Shown: positions 35,071 to 44,482 of the stretch, one piece after another
Position numbering within the stretch: the stretch's first letter is position 1
Layout: every line of letters starts with the position of its first letter
NCBI GenBank assembly: GCA_948957135.1
Contig: CARDBT010000020.1
Span: 1 to 64,000, forward strand
Origin: COE1 sp910588595
GTDB lineage: Bacteria; Bacillota; Clostridia; Lachnospirales; Lachnospiraceae
Length of the DNA: 64,000 bases
Direction of reading: 5' to 3'
The notes under the pieces: generated by a model
What the model was told of the DNA's origin: nothing
Database searches by the model: none
Seen by the model: only the letters and a program-made list of their open reading frames with translations
Program-made: the position numbers and the translations under genes

Positions 35071-35685
35071 ATGAAAAATCATGAGATAAAAAAAGCGATC
35101 AAAATCAAAGAATCTTTTATGGCGGTTTCATTATGTCTTCTTTTCTGTTCTGCCTGTTCATCGGCACCGCAGGTGCCGGTGGCAGCAGAAGTATCTGTCG
35201 ATCCATCAGAAAAACAGAGCACGAGTCATTCCGATGCCGACATCACGGTCCCTTCTATATTAATAGGAAACGAGACCGGTCAGATCACAGACAGTACCGG
35301 CGTGGACAACGGGGACGGGACTGTCACCTACTCGCTGACAGGCAGCGAGATCGATAGCATACTACATCAGATTACTGTCACTATATCCGAGAGCATCCAG
35401 GATATTCTTGACAATGATGATCTTTATCCCAATATAACAGCGATAACGCATGATGCTGATTATACAAGTTTTACCATCTCATTGTCGGACGGTCAGATAT
35501 GTATGTATGAATCAATGCTTGTGATGTCCTTCTATACGATCGGAAACAGATATCAGATCTACAACGGCGTTCCCCCCGAACAGGCCGTGACAACTGTGAT
35601 CTATATCAACGATGCTGACAACGCTGTGATCAGCAGAACCGATTCTACATCCGTGGAAACCTTCTCGCCTAATGACCAACAATAA
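35071..35685 (+). CDS. Secreted lipoprotein of unknown function
   Basis: 204 residues. N-terminal lipoprotein signal with a lipobox-like LFCSAC (modified Cys near residue 29), a Ser/Asp linker, then a domain of about 130 residues (GDGTVTYSLTGSEIDSILHQ, FTISLSDGQICMYESMLVMS) without a family I recognise. It should be attached to the outer side of the membrane. The TATAAT at 35018-35023 is a possible -10 box; no strong Shine-Dalgarno is seen. Divergent from the XRE gene. Ends in a good terminator. Confidence 0.75.
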   Translation: MKNHEIKKAIKIKESFMAVSLCLLFCSACSSAPQVPVAAEVSVDPSEKQSTSHSDADITVPSILIGNETGQITDSTGVDNGDGTVTYSLTGSEIDSILHQITVTISESIQDILDNDDLYPNITAITHDADYTSFTISLSDGQICMYESMLVMSFYTIGNRYQIYNGVPPEQAVTTVIYINDADNAVISRTDSTSVETFSPNDQQ

Positions 35686-35703
35686 ATCAGATAAAGGACA
35701 TCA

Positions 35704-35744
35704 AAAAAATAAGCCGGAGTATCAAAACTCAGGCTTATTTTTGG
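35704..35744. terminator. Rho-independent terminator
   Basis: Stem AAATAAGCC (35707-35715) with GGCTTATTT (35732-35740) plus an inner GAG/CTC pair and a T-rich tail, 22 bases after the lipoprotein stop. It can also serve the convergent HIT gene. Confidence 0.9.
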
Positions 35745-35850
35745 TTTTCTTCCGATCCTGTTTCCCTTGCAGAATCTCCTGTCTATATACGATACGCTTC
35801 TCTGCCGTACACTTCATGTCGATCGACAAGCATCGCAGATACGCTGCCCG

Positions 35851-36261
35851 TCACCCTGCGATTTCGTCCTTTACCGCGTCGAGCTGCTCTGCTGTCATAC
35901 CGCAGGGCGGCATGACAAGCGACTGGTTATCATCGTCGTAGCGCGGGATCAGGTGCATGTGAAAATGAAACACTGTCTGACCCGCGACCTCATTGTTGTT
36001 CTGGATCACATTAAAGCCGTCACAGCCAAGCTTTTCCGTCATCATCACCGCCATCTTCTTTGCGAGCGGGAGCACTTTTGCCGCTGTGCTGTCATCGATC
36101 TCATACAGATTCTTATAGTGTTCCTTTGGCAGGATCAGCGCATGTCCTTTTGTGACAGGCTCCAGGTCCAGTATCACACGAAAATCACTGTCCTCATACA
36201 ATGTCCTCGATGGTATCTCTCCACTTGCGATCCTGCAAAATATGCAATTCTCATCCTTCAT
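35851..36261 (-). CDS. HIT family nucleotide hydrolase/transferase
   Basis: 136 residues of normal HIT length. Zn-finger-like NCIFCRIASGEIPS at the N-terminus and the histidine triad FHFHMHLIP near 100, with NNNEVAGQTV before it. HIT proteins hydrolyse AMP or ADP conjugates such as AMP-lysine or dinucleoside polyphosphates in the cytoplasm. GGAGGAAAT precedes the ATG. Neighbours give no special context. Confidence 0.95.
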   Translation of the reverse strand: MKDENCIFCRIASGEIPSRTLYEDSDFRVILDLEPVTKGHALILPKEHYKNLYEIDDSTAAKVLPLAKKMAVMMTEKLGCDGFNVIQNNNEVAGQTVFHFHMHLIPRYDDDNQSLVMPPCGMTAEQLDAVKDEIAG

Positions 36262-36313
36262 ATTAACATTTCCTCCATTTTATCTATTGATAGGCATTTG
36301 CTGACAATCCGTG

Positions 36314-37309
36314 TTAACTGTTCTTAAACACAAACAAAAGATCCAGGGTACGCAGCACCTTGAAGTCCCCCTTCATTTTCATATCCCCGGACATGAACGC
36401 CTTTTGAAAGGTCATCCGTCCCGCTATGATCTCGTCCATAATGTCTGTGGAAACCTGCATCTCCACATCGGATTTGTCCGTATCCCCGTAATAGCACTCC
36501 ATCTCTGTGTGGTTTACCTTGACGATCAGCGGCAGCTGTGCGCCGGCGATCATGAATTTATAGACTGCGCGGAATCCTGGCTGCGGATAAAAGTGTGTCT
36601 TAAAGTCTTCTAGGAACATCGTACTGTCCGGCTCCTTCACATTCATCAGATCCTTGAACATGCTGGCAAGCTCCTGGATATCCTCCTTTTGCTTCTGCAC
36701 ATACAGATCATCGCTGGCAAGCTCTGAGAGCTGCTCTGCCTCCTGCGGTGTCAGGTTGAGACTCTGCGTGAACGTGATCTTCTGCTTGACTGCCTGGTTG
36801 CTGTTCGGGAAGATCGGCACTTTCTGGTTGATCGAACGATACATGTCTTCCGTGCGCTTCTCGATCACACGGTCATAGCCCGCATCCTGCTCTAGCTCCG
36901 AGACTTCCGCTATATAACCGCAGATCCCTGTGATGGGGCGTCCTCCGAGGATCTCCCACGCCTCGGTGAGCGTCTTGACCGCATCGTGCTCTCCGTAGGT
37001 CGTCGCCATGACAACGGGGCACATGTAAATGTTTGAGATTTTTTCTTTGTCCCCGTACAGCCAGCAGGAGTCAAGGAACTGCTGCATATATCCGCCGATA
37101 CTATACCACTCCACCGTAGTCGCGAGAATGATCCCATCTGTGTCCTTCAGTGTCTGCGGAAGTGTCACGATATTGTTCTTAAACTCATAGAGATCGTAGC
37201 GCTCGACACTGACATTCAGCTCGCGCAGCACCTCCTGTATCTTATTTAACACATATAAGGTGGGATCTCCGATGAGCCCCCTACCTCCATAATAAATGTT
37301 AATCTTCAC
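36314..37309 (-). CDS. Flavodoxin-like / SCP2 sterol-carrier fusion protein
   Basis: 331 residues from a GTG at 37309 behind AGGAGG. Residues about 1-190 form an NADPH-dependent FMN reductase/flavodoxin fold (INIYYGGRGLIGDPTLYVL, GIILATTVEWYSIGGYMQQFLD), and 230-331 an SCP2-like domain (FRAVYKFMIAGAQLPLIVKV, MTFQKAFMSGDMKMKGDF). The pairing may couple a flavin redox step to a lipid-like ligand. It is four bases downstream of the rhomboid gene and probably co-transcribed with it. Confidence 0.82.
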   Translation of the reverse strand: MKINIYYGGRGLIGDPTLYVLNKIQEVLRELNVSVERYDLYEFKNNIVTLPQTLKDTDGIILATTVEWYSIGGYMQQFLDSCWLYGDKEKISNIYMCPVVMATTYGEHDAVKTLTEAWEILGGRPITGICGYIAEVSELEQDAGYDRVIEKRTEDMYRSINQKVPIFPNSNQAVKQKITFTQSLNLTPQEAEQLSELASDDLYVQKQKEDIQELASMFKDLMNVKEPDSTMFLEDFKTHFYPQPGFRAVYKFMIAGAQLPLIVKVNHTEMECYYGDTDKSDVEMQVSTDIMDEIIAGRMTFQKAFMSGDMKMKGDFKVLRTLDLLFVFKNS

Positions 37310-37312
37310 CCT

Positions 37313-37996
37313 TTATATCCTCCTAGTTTTTATCAGATTCAGGACTGCCATGAGCAGCAGCCCGCACATGAGTCCTCCCACATGCGCCGCGTTGTCGATG
37401 CGCTCCGCCCTGGTGCCGGAGTAGATCATATAGACTACCACAAACACCATCTTGCCGACGGAGACGTTCTCATATCCATCCGGCATCCCCCTGCCGTTTG
37501 CGTCAAGTATATCCATCCGCTCCGGCATACCGCCTGCGTCGCTGGAGCGCCTGTATGACCTGCGCCTCATATCGCGGATGACAAGCAGGATGAAAAGCGC
37601 GCCGATCAGCCCGAATACCGCGCCGCTGGCACCGACTGCGTCGTAGATATCCCCTGTCTGTACAGCGTACATAATCGAGAAAATGCACGCGCCAAACCCT
37701 GACAGCAGATACAGCACCGCGAACCGGACATGACCGATCATCTGCTCGATCATCTGTCCCAGTCCAACCAGATAGATCATATTGCTGACGATATGCTCGA
37801 TATCCGCATGCAGAAACATCGCCGTCACAAACCGATAATACTGTTTGTCCACCAAGATCCTCTCCGCGTTCATGCTACCCATATTATACACCACTTCACC
37901 TGTTTGTGTACACAAAATATATGCGGCGATATTGATCGCCATGATCGCCAGCGTGACCCAGTATCCGCGCCAGCCGGTCTCTCTTTGTCCCCCCAT
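37313..37996 (-). CDS. Rhomboid family intramembrane serine protease
   Basis: 227 residues with six to seven membrane helices. Catalytic Ser in VGASGAVFGLIGA and His in NAAHVGGLMCGLL, plus the HADIEHIVSNMIYLVGLG helix with the H-N oxyanion pair. It cleaves single-span membrane proteins inside the membrane. GGGAGAGG precedes the ATG. A short insert between helices (RRRSYRRSSDAGGMPERMDI) is Arg-rich and unusual for the family. Confidence 0.92.
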   Translation of the reverse strand: MGGQRETGWRGYWVTLAIMAINIAAYILCTQTGEVVYNMGSMNAERILVDKQYYRFVTAMFLHADIEHIVSNMIYLVGLGQMIEQMIGHVRFAVLYLLSGFGACIFSIMYAVQTGDIYDAVGASGAVFGLIGALFILLVIRDMRRRSYRRSSDAGGMPERMDILDANGRGMPDGYENVSVGKMVFVVVYMIYSGTRAERIDNAAHVGGLMCGLLLMAVLNLIKTRRI

Positions 37997-38080
37997 CGCT
38001 CACCTCTCCCATGTATGAGAAGTATACTGCATTATGGGAGCTCTTGTCAATGAAACTGCATAAACTCTTCATATTTATAG

Positions 38081-38189
38081 TAACAGTTCAGCTTTCGGTT
38101 TCCTGTCACAAGCATCAAGCCATGCAAAAACCGCTTCGCAGATGTCAAAGCCACGTACCGTGGCTTGATGCATCTCAACTGAACTGTTA
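38081..38189. repeat. Nested palindromic element, about 110 bp
   Basis: Outer arms TAACAGTTCAG (38081-38091) and CTGAACTGTTA (38179-38189) pair perfectly; inner arms GCATCAAGCCA (38112-38122) and TGGCTTGATGC (38161-38171) also pair perfectly, and GCCAC/GTGGC forms a third stem (38150-38163). No gene is supported here. The shape fits a MITE-like or REP-like mobile palindrome. Confidence 0.7.
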
Positions 38190-38319
38190 TCCCCGTTATC
38201 TCTGCCGCTCTCAACTGTTGGTTTACCTTTATCAAAAATCCTTCGCTTGTGCCGTCTTGTATTTTCCTATATCATAGGAACTGTAAAACATATAGATTCT
38301 ATAGAAGGAGGAAATCACT

Positions 38320-38450
38320 ATGACAATTTATGTGGGACAAAACATCCGCTCACTGCGCATCAGACGGTAGGTCAGCCAGGAGGATCTCGCCGCATCAATG
38401 GGCGTGACCGTACAGGCGATCAGCAAGTGGGAGACGGGAAAGGCGTTTCT
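38320..38450 (+). pseudogene. Broken XRE helix-turn-helix gene
   Basis: Begins with a perfect AGAAGGAGG and ATG and codes an HTH_3 start (IYVGQNIRSLRIRR), then a TAG at 38368-38370, then continues in the same frame as VSQEDLAASMGVTVQAISKW ETGKAF before similarity ends. A Cro/CI-type regulator lost by a nonsense change (probably from a Gln, as QVSQEDLA is usual) and a 3' truncation. What followed it is missing. Confidence 0.8.
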
Positions 38451-38506
38451 ACTCTGCCCACAGAGCGCGTCTGCTGAATCCCTCCTTCATCGTCAAGGCG
38501 CGCAGA

Positions 38507-38863
38507 TCATAGACCCCTGCGCAGGATCTTCTCCATCGCTTTTCCCTTTGCGAGCTCGTCGACCAGCTTGTCGAGGTAACGGATCTCCTGCATCAGCGGC
38601 TCCTTGATCTCCTCCACGCGCACGCCGCACACCACCCCTTTGATCCGTCTCCTGTCCGGGTTCAGACAGGGCGCGTTCCGAAAAAATTCCCCGTAGGGGA
38701 CGGATCTTTGGACTGCGCCCTCGATCTGCTCCTCGCTGTAGCCGGTGAGCCAGCAGATGATCTCATTGACTTCGCCCTGCGTCCGCCCTTTTTTCTCCGC
38801 CTTGGCAACCAATAGCGGATAGATCCTGCCAAAACTCATCGCGTATACTTTTTCATGATCCAT
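38507..38863 (-). CDS. DUF2200 protein
   Basis: 118 residues from the ATG at 38863, with AGGAG upstream. Typical DUF2200 pieces: KVYAMSFGRIYPLLVAKAEK, TGYSEEQIEGAVQR, VPYGEFFRNAPCLNPDRRRI and VCGVRVEEIKEPLMQEIRYL. This small cytoplasmic family has no assigned activity. It ends at the edge of the broken XRE gene in a region with signs of rearrangement. Confidence 0.92.
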   Translation of the reverse strand: MDHEKVYAMSFGRIYPLLVAKAEKKGRTQGEVNEIICWLTGYSEEQIEGAVQRSVPYGEFFRNAPCLNPDRRRIKGVVCGVRVEEIKEPLMQEIRYLDKLVDELAKGKAMEKILRRGL

Positions 38864-38962
38864 AACTGTATTCTCCTGTACGTATATATCTGAAATTTTC
38901 ACTGCTGCTGTCCACATTATAACACACCGGTCATTTTGATGAAATACGCAAACTAATGAATA

Positions 38963-40504
38963 TCACTTAACAGCCAGAAGGACCTCATCCCCCTCAGAAA
39001 TCCCCTTTATGATTTCTATGTGGATCCCATCGGATAAGCCTGTCGTCACATTTTTTTCCACAATAGTTCCATTTCGCCCCCGCATTTTGACGTATGAGCG
39101 CTCTCCATCCATAAAAACCGCCCCCTTTGGCACATAGAGCACCCGCTTGGTCTCATCTGTCAGAAACGTCACATCCCCAGTCATTCCCATGCCAAGATCT
39201 GCCGTATCTCCCTGTATCACCACTTTGACTGTATAGGCGTCGCCTTGACTGTCACTTTTTGCGGCAAAGCTGTCCGCGATCCTGCCCTCATATACTTTGC
39301 CGGGATATTCTGTAAACGAGATATTGACAGCCCTCCCCGGGTCGACTGCATGGTATTCCTCCCCGCGCAGAGTGACCGTTATCGACGCATTCTCCTGGTC
39401 ATACAATGTGACAAGTGTGTCATTTTTTCCCAGCGTGTCCCCCGCCTCCACCGGGACAGCTGACAGGACACCGCAGTACTCTGACAACACGCAGTCTCTC
39501 ACGACACAGGCATCGAACAGCCGGATATCCCGCAGTGCGTCCTGATAGCGCTCCTCTGCCTCCTGCAGCGCATTGTCAAGACTGGCTGTCTGGATCTCGT
39601 ACCGTTCTGACGCCGTTTGGGAACCATAGATATCAACCTCCCGCTCCATCCCTGCTGTTAGCTTCTCCTTCTCGAGATCCTGCACGATCTGGTGGTAGAC
39701 GCGGACTGCCTCATCAACTTCGTACAAAAGTGTTTCGTTCTTCCTGGTGAGATTTTCAATCTCTTCCTCCGACTGCGCCACCATATTTTGGGCTTTTTCC
39801 CTCGTGTTTCCATACACTGTATAATAATAGGAATCCCTGTAACGGTTATCATAGATATCGGAAACCGCCGCCTCTGCTTCTTTTAGATATTTCTGCGCTT
39901 TCACCAGTTCCTCCTGCGCCTGCGTCAGCTCCAGCAGATTTTGATTGATTTGGTTTTGCTTCTGATCGACAGCCTCCTTGGCGTCATCCGCCTTTTTTTG
40001 AAGCTCGCCGCATTTGCTGTTGTATGTCATCGCCGCATATTTTCCATCTATGATATCACTGTCATATCCCTGTGATGCCTGCAGGTGCAGTTCTTTCTGC
40101 TTTGCCTCGAGCACCTCGCAGGTCCTATTGGTGTCCAGGATTTCTTTCTGCAGACCCGCCCTGACACGCTGGACGCTGTCCGATGTAACACGAAACAATG
40201 CCGTCCCTTTCTGCACCTGCTGCCCTGGGCTGACAAGTACCTCCCCGACTTCGAGCGCCGCGGGGATCTCACCTGTCACTGTACCGATGTCCAGATCCAA
40301 TGTCTGTTCAACCACGCCGAGCGATATCGGCGCGGTTCTCGTTATTCCTGATGCCATCATACCATATTGAGCCCTAATCTCATGATATGTGATATCTGCC
40401 GCCTGATCTTGCCGGCTGGAAAATGTCATTACAGCAGCAATTATTCCAGTGCCCATTATCACATCAACGATCGCTGCCGTCACAATGAAGTGACCTCTTT
40501 TCAT
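38963..40504 (-). CDS. HlyD-like membrane-fusion (adaptor) protein
   Basis: 513 residues. N-terminal membrane helix, a lipoyl/barrel-sandwich half (GEIPAALEVGEVLVSPGQQVQKG), a long coiled coil (about 110-320), the second barrel half (SEYCGVLSAVPVEAGDTLGKN), a beta-barrel (VTLRGEEYHAVDPGRAVNIS) and a membrane-proximal domain (VLYVPKGAVFMDGERSYVKM). Such adaptors link a transporter to the outer wall. It overlaps the 808-residue gene by four bases, but no ABC or RND transporter gene is adjacent. The partner must lie elsewhere, or the pair works in another way. Confidence 0.88.
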   Translation of the reverse strand: MKRGHFIVTAAIVDVIMGTGIIAAVMTFSSRQDQAADITYHEIRAQYGMMASGITRTAPISLGVVEQTLDLDIGTVTGEIPAALEVGEVLVSPGQQVQKGTALFRVTSDSVQRVRAGLQKEILDTNRTCEVLEAKQKELHLQASQGYDSDIIDGKYAAMTYNSKCGELQKKADDAKEAVDQKQNQINQNLLELTQAQEELVKAQKYLKEAEAAVSDIYDNRYRDSYYYTVYGNTREKAQNMVAQSEEEIENLTRKNETLLYEVDEAVRVYHQIVQDLEKEKLTAGMEREVDIYGSQTASERYEIQTASLDNALQEAEERYQDALRDIRLFDACVVRDCVLSEYCGVLSAVPVEAGDTLGKNDTLVTLYDQENASITVTLRGEEYHAVDPGRAVNISFTEYPGKVYEGRIADSFAAKSDSQGDAYTVKVVIQGDTADLGMGMTGDVTFLTDETKRVLYVPKGAVFMDGERSYVKMRGRNGTIVEKNVTTGLSDGIHIEIIKGISEGDEVLLAVK

Positions 40505-42927
40505 CGCGCACCCTCTTTCCCGGCTGTTTCCGGCATATAGAATACCAGTTCTCGCACATCAACAATCCGATCCCCCTTCTCGCAGCCTATTCTGATCACC
40601 AATCCATCTCCTGTCGCATAGATCGTGCCATCACCCACAAACTGCTCAAATGCATCAAGCCTGTGCGTGGACTGTTCTAAATATGACTGCGCGTTATTCA
40701 CCGCATTTTCATATTCTTTTAAGATACCTGCATATTTTGCATATGCGATCTCTCCCTCGGTCTGGGCGCTGATGCGCGTCTGCTCTGCCGTCAAAAGTTC
40801 TTTCTCCATAAGCTGCTGACTTTGCAGTATTTCCTCCTGCAGTGCATAGACTCTCTCTACTTTGTCCCTGATTTCCTGGCTGGACGCCTCAAGCTGGGCA
40901 AAAAATTTTTCATAGGAATCCTTTGTTGTCTGAAGGTTCTCAGCCGCTTCCACCTGGCTGGTCACAAAGCTCTCCTTTGCTTTTTCCACCTGCTTTTTGG
41001 CTTTTTCGTACGCCTTTGTCATATCCGCGCGCTTTTCCTGGTGGGCGTCGTCCGTCAGGGTTGTCTGCAGCTGGTAAATATCCGCCAGCAGCTGTTCTGT
41101 CTCCAGGATTTTGGAGACCAAACTGCTGTTTAATCTCGCGATCGTATTGTCGTAAGTCATCTGTGCAAGCGTATTGTCGATCACGGCTTCATTATGCTTC
41201 AGACCCGCCTCCAAAACGCCTATGTGATAACCCGCCTGCGCCCTGACAAGCGCTTTGCCAGCATCAGACTGAATATCAATGAGTGCTTTTCTGACACGCT
41301 CAATACTTTCCTGCGTAAACCGGCACACCATGTCCCCCTCTTTGATGTGCTGCCCTGCTCTCACATACACACTGTCAGCTTCCAGATATATACCCTGGTC
41401 CCCTTTTGTCTCATCCAGGATATCAAAGTCATACATCTGTGCAATCATTTCTCGCTCCACTGCGCTGTGCCCGCCTGCACTGCACTCAATGGTATCGCCC
41501 TGCATCTCCTCCCCAAATACTACTGCCGCAGTCTGCTCCGGCAGGATATCGCTGACATCCCCGTTCAGCGATATCCTTACCAGATTGTATATGGGCGTTT
41601 TATTTTCAGGTGTGAAAAATCCAGTTATGGGCTGTATCGCTTCAACAACGCCGTCAAAACTGCCGCAGTCCTCCACTGTCACGCTGGTCTTTTCGCCCAC
41701 AAAAATCTTTGCCGCATCCGCCCTGGGCACTGTCGCGGTTACAGACATCTCCTCCTCATCGGCATATGCAAGGATCTGACTGCCGCCCTCTAGAGCCTGC
41801 CCCTCGACCGCCTGTACCATTAACACTGTTCCTGCCTGTTCTGTATACAGATATCCATCGCCAGCCAGATCCTCAAACAGTGCTCTGTTTTCCACTGCTG
41901 TGTCCCTAACTGCCCTGAGATGCTCCAATTCGTCTGCCAGATCGCACAGATACGTATTGTAATCACTCTCCGCAAGCTGCCCCCGTGCAACAGCTATTTC
42001 ATACACTGTCTTTGCATGAAGGCTTTCTTTCTGATATGCGATCTGGGTATCCAGCAGATCCTGCTGTGCCTGTTCAGACTGATTCAACAGCTTCTGAAGT
42101 TTTAACTCCGCCCCCTCGATCTCCCTCTGATAATCATTTTTTGCCTGCTCATATCTGTTCTGCGCCTCTGTCATCTCATCCCTTAGCAATGCCACTGTCC
42201 TGACGATCCATTGACGCTCACCCTGCCCGGCATGCGCACTGCTGCCGTCATCCAGCAGATCGAGCTCTTCCTGTGTCACTTCCCAGTATGCCCTTCGGCT
42301 GACAAACAAGTCATATGCCTCATCATAGGCTTTTTTCAGCGCCTCAACCTCATAATCTTCGTAAAACGTGTTGTTTACTACCGCGACATAATATTCATTG
42401 TACTCATTCTGGGCTTCCTCATAGGCATTCTTTGCCTTTGCAAGCCGCATATCCAGCTGCGTGAGCGTGTCCTGATAAACCTGTGGTGCAAACTCTGCCT
42501 CAAGCACTGTTGTATCATATGTATATTTTGCCTCTATCTTATCCTCTCCGCTTGAAACCACCCTGCTGCGATAATCCAGCTCCGCATTATGAACTGCCTG
42601 TTCCAACTCCGTGCGCGCGTTCCTGATGCTTTCGTCTGTAAACTTAACGTACGGTTCGTTCGCTGCAGCCGTATCACCGTCTGAAAGATACACTTCCTCC
42701 ACATAGAGTCTTGTATCTTCCAGAAAGTCGATCGAAAAGGTTACAGGTTCCATCCCGATCTCCGTCACCCCTGTCGCAGTGACGATATTTTGAGTTTCGT
42801 CTGTTTTGGCGTGTGTATTATTCAATAGATTTACGCATAGACTTCCTGCCGTCAGAAGTATTCCGAATGCTGCTATTCCGATCGTTATCCTAAAACGCGT
42901 TCTTCTTTTTCTCAATTCTGCTTTCAC
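40501..42927 (-). CDS. Double-length HlyD-like adaptor protein
   Basis: 808 residues from a GTG at 42927, with one N-terminal membrane helix. Two adaptor modules are visible in line. The first has a barrel-sandwich around EDLAGDGYLYTEQAGTVLMV, a coiled coil and a beta-barrel segment (MSVTATVPRADAAKIFVGEK). The second restarts near residue 480 (GIYLEADSVYVRAGQHIKEG) with its own coiled coil and ends with GDGTIYATGDGLVIRIGCEK. Adaptors are normally 350-500 residues with one module. Translation is coupled to the next adaptor gene by an ATGA overlap. Confidence 0.85.
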   Translation of the reverse strand: MKAELRKRRTRFRITIGIAAFGILLTAGSLCVNLLNNTHAKTDETQNIVTATGVTEIGMEPVTFSIDFLEDTRLYVEEVYLSDGDTAAANEPYVKFTDESIRNARTELEQAVHNAELDYRSRVVSSGEDKIEAKYTYDTTVLEAEFAPQVYQDTLTQLDMRLAKAKNAYEEAQNEYNEYYVAVVNNTFYEDYEVEALKKAYDEAYDLFVSRRAYWEVTQEELDLLDDGSSAHAGQGERQWIVRTVALLRDEMTEAQNRYEQAKNDYQREIEGAELKLQKLLNQSEQAQQDLLDTQIAYQKESLHAKTVYEIAVARGQLAESDYNTYLCDLADELEHLRAVRDTAVENRALFEDLAGDGYLYTEQAGTVLMVQAVEGQALEGGSQILAYADEEEMSVTATVPRADAAKIFVGEKTSVTVEDCGSFDGVVEAIQPITGFFTPENKTPIYNLVRISLNGDVSDILPEQTAAVVFGEEMQGDTIECSAGGHSAVEREMIAQMYDFDILDETKGDQGIYLEADSVYVRAGQHIKEGDMVCRFTQESIERVRKALIDIQSDAGKALVRAQAGYHIGVLEAGLKHNEAVIDNTLAQMTYDNTIARLNSSLVSKILETEQLLADIYQLQTTLTDDAHQEKRADMTKAYEKAKKQVEKAKESFVTSQVEAAENLQTTKDSYEKFFAQLEASSQEIRDKVERVYALQEEILQSQQLMEKELLTAEQTRISAQTEGEIAYAKYAGILKEYENAVNNAQSYLEQSTHRLDAFEQFVGDGTIYATGDGLVIRIGCEKGDRIVDVRELVFYMPETAGKEGAR

Positions 42928-43064
42928 CTTACTTTACCAAACATTGTGCGATACATTTGTATAACATACATTTTTTCCAATGCTGGCTTTTTTATGAATC
43001 GATAGAAAAATAAAAATATATATGGTACAATATTCTAAATAAAAGTTCGTTGTCTCCTTGTCCC

Positions 43065-43104
43065 AGAGCGTGTCTGAAAATGCTTTCTGTCAGATGCGCA
43101 TCCG
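43065..43104 (+). mobile_element. Partial MITE-like end
   Basis: AGAGCGTGTCTGAAAATGCT followed by TTCTGTCAGATGCGCATC matches, with a few changes, the reverse complement of the right end of the element at 44483-44664. Only this end is present. It overlaps the upstream of the unknown gene 43155-44309. Confidence 0.7.
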
Positions 43105-43154
43105 AAAACGTAAGTTCTTGCCTGATTAAAAAAAATGATAAAAGAGGTGTAAAA

Positions 43155-44309
43155 ATGAACAGGAATAACAATCAATCAAATATCAGCCTGCCCCAATTTC
43201 AAAATCCGTTTCGTGAGAAAGTCTCAGCGTGCTGGGAGATCTTTTCCAAAGGCGAGGCAAAGCTTAGACAGCTGATCGACCAAAAAGCGGACAGCGAATC
43301 GATCACAGCACAGCTCGACGCTCTTTTGACCCCTGCATTTGATACAGTCTATGCCGAGGTAGGGTTTAACGGGGAAAAGTATGACCTGATATTAAATCTC
43401 GAGGGTGACTGGTCACGCCTGTTTGCTCTGAACTATTTCCAAAAAAAAGCGCCGGAAAGTGTACTTCAATATTGGAATATCCTAATAGGGCGTCAGTCAC
43501 ATGGTCAAAATATGGAAAACTATCAGCTCCGGATAAACGACAATACTGTCTGCGCTGGCAATATCCAGCTGTGGACTGCATGGGAAAACCAAAAGGCAAA
43601 GGTTTGTCTGTACTGCAAAGATCTTGTTCCCCTCCTGTCGGAGCGGGAAAATGAAGCCTACTGGTTTGCCTATGTAATGCTGGATTATGCAGTCGGCGAG
43701 CTGGCGGAAATGAAGTATATCGATGAATTGGAAATCCTTCGTGCCCCTTATGGGCAGCCTGCCCTCACTCTGGTGCAGCTCATGCCCCATTTTATGCAGC
43801 AGCTTGATTTGAGCAGGGATGAATTGTTTGATGCAAACCGCTACTGTGAGCTATATTGCGGATATCAGATGAAACCTGACGAGGCGTCGCAGGACGGCTT
43901 GCGCACCGACGTATTCGCGGGATCCAGCTGTTTTGTTTATCTGTTAAATGAATTCTACAGCGGTGAAAACCGCATCATGGATACCTTTCAGGCAGACGGG
44001 ATCACAGCTGGTTATTTCTGCTTTCCTCTATATGGTTTTGAGGGTGACAACAGAGGGGCGCAGATCCTGGACTTTCGCGATGATGCTGCGGAGATGATCG
44101 AAAAGACTGCCGGTCAGGACAGCTTTACATATATTGGCGGTGCCTCGGGGATCAATTATGGATACCTTGATTTTATTGCATGGGACTTGAATACAGTCCT
44201 TGATGCAGCGGTCTCTGTCTTTGAAAAATCAGGTATAGACCACGTGATGTTTCACAGCTTCCGACGGGATTCGGACAGCATAACGCTATTTGACCACACA
44301 TCAAAATAA
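43155..44309 (+). CDS. Hypothetical protein, unknown family
   Basis: 384 residues from the ATG at 43155 behind AAAGAGGTG; the open frame extends upstream into a MITE end and is not used there. It is soluble, acidic and aromatic-rich (YDLILNLEGDWSRLFALNYF, IDELEILRAPYGQPALTLVQ, ITAGYFCFPLYGFEGDNRGA). No signal peptide or membrane helix. I do not recognise a domain. Its size and composition remind of the helper or immunity-type proteins found next to polymorphic toxins, but no toxin gene is near. It is bracketed by inverted MITE-like ends. Confidence 0.75.
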   Translation: MNRNNNQSNISLPQFQNPFREKVSACWEIFSKGEAKLRQLIDQKADSESITAQLDALLTPAFDTVYAEVGFNGEKYDLILNLEGDWSRLFALNYFQKKAPESVLQYWNILIGRQSHGQNMENYQLRINDNTVCAGNIQLWTAWENQKAKVCLYCKDLVPLLSERENEAYWFAYVMLDYAVGELAEMKYIDELEILRAPYGQPALTLVQLMPHFMQQLDLSRDELFDANRYCELYCGYQMKPDEASQDGLRTDVFAGSSCFVYLLNEFYSGENRIMDTFQADGITAGYFCFPLYGFEGDNRGAQILDFRDDAAEMIEKTAGQDSFTYIGGASGINYGYLDFIAWDLNTVLDAAVSVFEKSGIDHVMFHSFRRDSDSITLFDHTSK

Positions 44310-44482
44310 TGAACTCCCAAAAACAAGCGCCGGATCCTGTCAGACAGACACGCGCTGACGCACATTTTCTCTGGGTGCCCGCGTGCATAAAAAACTGCCC
44401 CAAAATAGCATTGCGGCTTGCGCAGGATATTTCTGAACAGTCTTTGAGCTCTGATTCATTTTGTATTGTATCCTGCATGAAC
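44310..44482. other. Gene-free stretch after the unknown gene
   Basis: No credible gene. It has CAAGCGCC near the stop and several short GC-rich inverted pieces, but no terminator with a U-run that I can define. Further gene-free sequence to 44716 is taken by the MITE-like element. Confidence 0.4.

Noticed and set aside
38047..38235. A 62-codon minus-strand frame
   Set aside because: It lies wholly within a nested palindrome and its flank; no binding site; best seen as a mobile palindrome.
44173..44478. A 101-codon minus-strand frame at the end of the unknown gene
   Set aside because: It overlaps the real gene's 3' end and non-coding sequence, and has no binding site or domain.
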